Shown: positions 62,541 through 64,000 of the stretch, one piece after another
Position numbering within the stretch: the first letter of the stretch is position 1
Layout: every line of letters starts with the position of its first letter
Source: Siphonodentalium dalli
Lineage: Eukaryota > Mollusca > Scaphopoda > Gadilida > Siphonodentaliidae
Length of the DNA stretch: 64,000 bases
Assembly: GCA_032622095.1 (NCBI GenBank)
Contig: CP136064.1
Span: 7,869,512 to 7,933,511 of the forward strand
Reading direction: 5' to 3'
Notes under the pieces: model-generated
What the model saw: only the letters and a program-made list of their open reading frames with translations
Database searches by the model: none
What the model was told of the DNA's origin: nothing
Made by a program: the position numbers and the translations under genes

Positions 62541-64000
62541 GCAATCCGGTGGGTATAACGAAAGAGAGAAGCGCCAATATGTTGAGTGCATGATCACGTA
62601 TAACGACAGAGAGAAGCGCCGATCTGTTGAGTGCATGATCCCGTATAATGACAGCAATCCGGAGGGTATAATGACAGAGAGAAGCGCCGATCTGTTGAGT
62701 GCATGATCATGTATAACGAAAGAGAGAAGCGCCAATCTGTTGCGTGCATGATCACGTATAATGACAGCAATCCGATGGGTATAACGAAAGAGAGAAGCGC
62801 CAATCTGTTGAGTGCATGATCCCGTATAATGACAGAGAGAAGCGCCAATCTGTTGAGTGCATGATCACGTATAACGACAGAGAGAAGCGCCAATCTGTTG
62901 AGTGCATGATCACGTATAACGAAAGAGAGAAGCGCCAGTCTGTTGAGTGCATGATCACGTATAATGACAGCAATCCGGTGGGTATAACGAAAGAGAGAAG
63001 CGCCAGTCTATGAGTGCATGATCCCGTATAATGACAGAGAGAAGCGCCAATCTGTTGAGTGCATGATCACGTATAACGACAGAGAGAAGCGCCAATCTGT
63101 TGAGTGCATGATCACGTATAACGAAAAAGAGAAGCGCCAGTCTGTTGAGTGCATGATCACATATAATGACAGTAATCCGGAGGGTATAACGACAGAGAGA
63201 AGCGCCAATCTGTTGAGTGCATGATCACGTATAATGACAGCAATCCGGTGGGTATAACGACAGAGAGAAGCGCCAATCTGTTGAGTGCATGATCATGTAT
63301 AATGACAGAGAGAAGCGCCGATCTGTTGAGTGCATGCTCACGTATATCGACAGAGAGAAGCGCCAATATGTTGAGTGCATTATCACGTATATCGACAGCA
63401 ATCCGGTGGGTATAAGGACAGTGAGAAGCGCCAATCTGTTGAGTGCATGATCACGTATATCGACAGAGAGAAGCGCCGATCTGTTGCGTGCATGATCACA
63501 TATAATGACAGCAATCCGGTGGGTATAACGAAAGAGAGAAGCGCCAATCTGTTGAGTGCATGATCACGTATAATGACAGCAATCCGGTGGGTATAATGAC
63601 AGAGAGAAGCGCCAATCTGTTGAGTGCATGATCACATATAATGACAGCAATCCGGTGGGTATAACAAAAGAGAGAAGCGCCAATCTGTTGAGTGCATGAT
63701 CACGTATAATGACAGCAATCCGGTGGGTATAACGAAAGAGAGAAGCGCCAGTCTGTTGAGTGCATGATCCCGTATAAGGACATAAATCCGATGGGTATAA
63801 CGAAAGAGAGAAGCGCCAGTCTGTTGAGTGCATGATCCCGTATAAGGACATAAATCCGATGGGTATAACGAAAGAGAGAAGCGCCAGTCTGTTGAGTGCA
63901 TGATCACGTATAATGACAGCAATCCGGTGGGTATAACGACAGAGAGAAGCGCAAATCTGTTGAGTGCATGATCGCGTATAATGACAGAGCGAAGCGTCAG
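62541..64000 (+). repeat. Beta block 7, continuing beyond the window
   Basis: This block follows 42470-43925 at an offset of 20073 bp (44-bp marker at 63005, 35-bp marker at 63985). It has its own private changes: GAAAAAGAGAAG (about 63124), GCATGCTCACG (about 63334), GCATTATCACG (about 63378) and GGACAGTGAG (about 63417). The array does not end here. Confidence 0.85.

Larger units (their letters stand above)
1513..64000 (+). repeat. Complex satellite array of 45-bp and 23-bp modules, open at the right edge
   Basis: The 45-bp module reads GTATAAYGAMAG (1-12), AGAGAAGCGCC (13-23), RATCTGTTG (24-32), AGTGCATGATCAC (33-45). The 23-bp module reads GTATAATGACAG (1-12), CAATCCGRTGG (13-23). One to four 45-mers follow each 23-mer, giving periods of 45, 68, 113, 158 and 203. 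Copies differ mostly by single substitutions. Orientation is constant except at 17417-17621. At about 62.5 kb with a mean of under 60 bp per module, this is of the order of a thousand modules (an estimate, not a count). The array contains no gene. Long frames arise because 45 is a multiple of 3, and each 23-mer shifts the frame. Both modules are about 47% GC, against an AT-rich flank. Confidence 0.98.

Noticed and set aside
1513-64000. CRISPR array (45-bp repeats with 23-bp 'spacers')
   Set aside because: The 23-bp segments are near-identical to each other and share their first 12 bases with the 45-mer, so they are not unique spacers. 45-mers also stand next to each other, and no cas-like gene is visible.
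1540-64000. Hundreds of repeat-peptide open frames, up to about 300 residues, on both strands
   Set aside because: They overlap each other in several frames, start and stop at module shifts, and follow from 45 being divisible by 3. Variation shows no codon pattern that I can see.
1536-64000. CENP-B box in the satellite (minus strand TTTCGTTATACCCACCGG)
   Set aside because: Only TTCG and the central A fit the mammalian box; the essential CGGG is absent. Centromere identity cannot be claimed.
1513-64000. Telomeric repeat or ribosomal intergenic spacer
   Set aside because: No TTAGGG-type runs and no rRNA sequence occur in the window, and the module resembles neither.

Overview
The window looks like a metazoan (eukaryotic) genomic segment made almost entirely of repetitive DNA. 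I find no credible protein-coding gene, tRNA or rRNA. About 1.5 kb of AT-rich flank (1-1512) leads into a satellite array that runs, with no unrelated insertion that I can see, from 1513 to the right edge (64000), so the array is only partly captured. The organism call is weak. The flank carries nested non-autonomous terminal-inverted-repeat (TIR) elements and two inverted copies of a motif ending in (AATC)n/(GATT)n. That motif resembles the SINE 3' tails common in marine invertebrates, particularly molluscs. This is a resemblance from general knowledge, not a match I could check.

Flank. A 461-bp MITE-like element (281-741, TA on both sides) has inverted arms of about 135 bp, and each arm is itself a near-palindrome. 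It sits inside a second TIR element (108-1076, arms about 153 bp, candidate 5-bp target duplication AAATA). Outside both lie the inverted SINE-tail-like segments (8-53 on +, 1307-1370 on -). Positions 1371-1512 are unassigned, and the array then begins with a diverged 23-bp unit.

Array. It is built from two main modules that share their first 12 bases (GTATAAYGAMAG): a 45-bp module and a 23-bp module. The 23-bp module is always followed by a 45-bp type module, so local periods are 45, 68 (45+23), 113 and 158. Rarer modules include a 35-bp form lacking the last 10 bases, a 44-bp form, and 18-bp or larger internal deletions. Diagnostic variants reveal multi-kilobase higher-order repeats (HORs) with periods of 1811, 1630, 1459, 2037, 2133, 1504 and about 3.6-4.1 kb, plus distant block duplications offset by 4469, 5025, about 10652, 20073 and 23969 bp. 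I divide the array into three families. Alpha is dense in 45-mers with frequent 158-bp period. Beta carries the 44-bp and 35-bp markers. Gamma carries a GAGAGCAGCGCC marker and many GCTTGATCAC and GTTTAATGGCAG variants. Their order is alpha-beta-alpha-beta-alpha-[inversion]-beta-gamma-alpha-beta-alpha-beta-alpha-beta-gamma-beta.

The strongest anomalies are a 205-bp reverse-oriented segment (17417-17621) with near-perfect palindromes at both junctions, the only orientation switch I found in about 62 kb; the two-module grammar and its apparent origin by internal deletion of the 45-mer; and the block-shuffled HOR organisation. No genes act together here. Any role (heterochromatin, centromere, satellite RNA) is not shown by the sequence.
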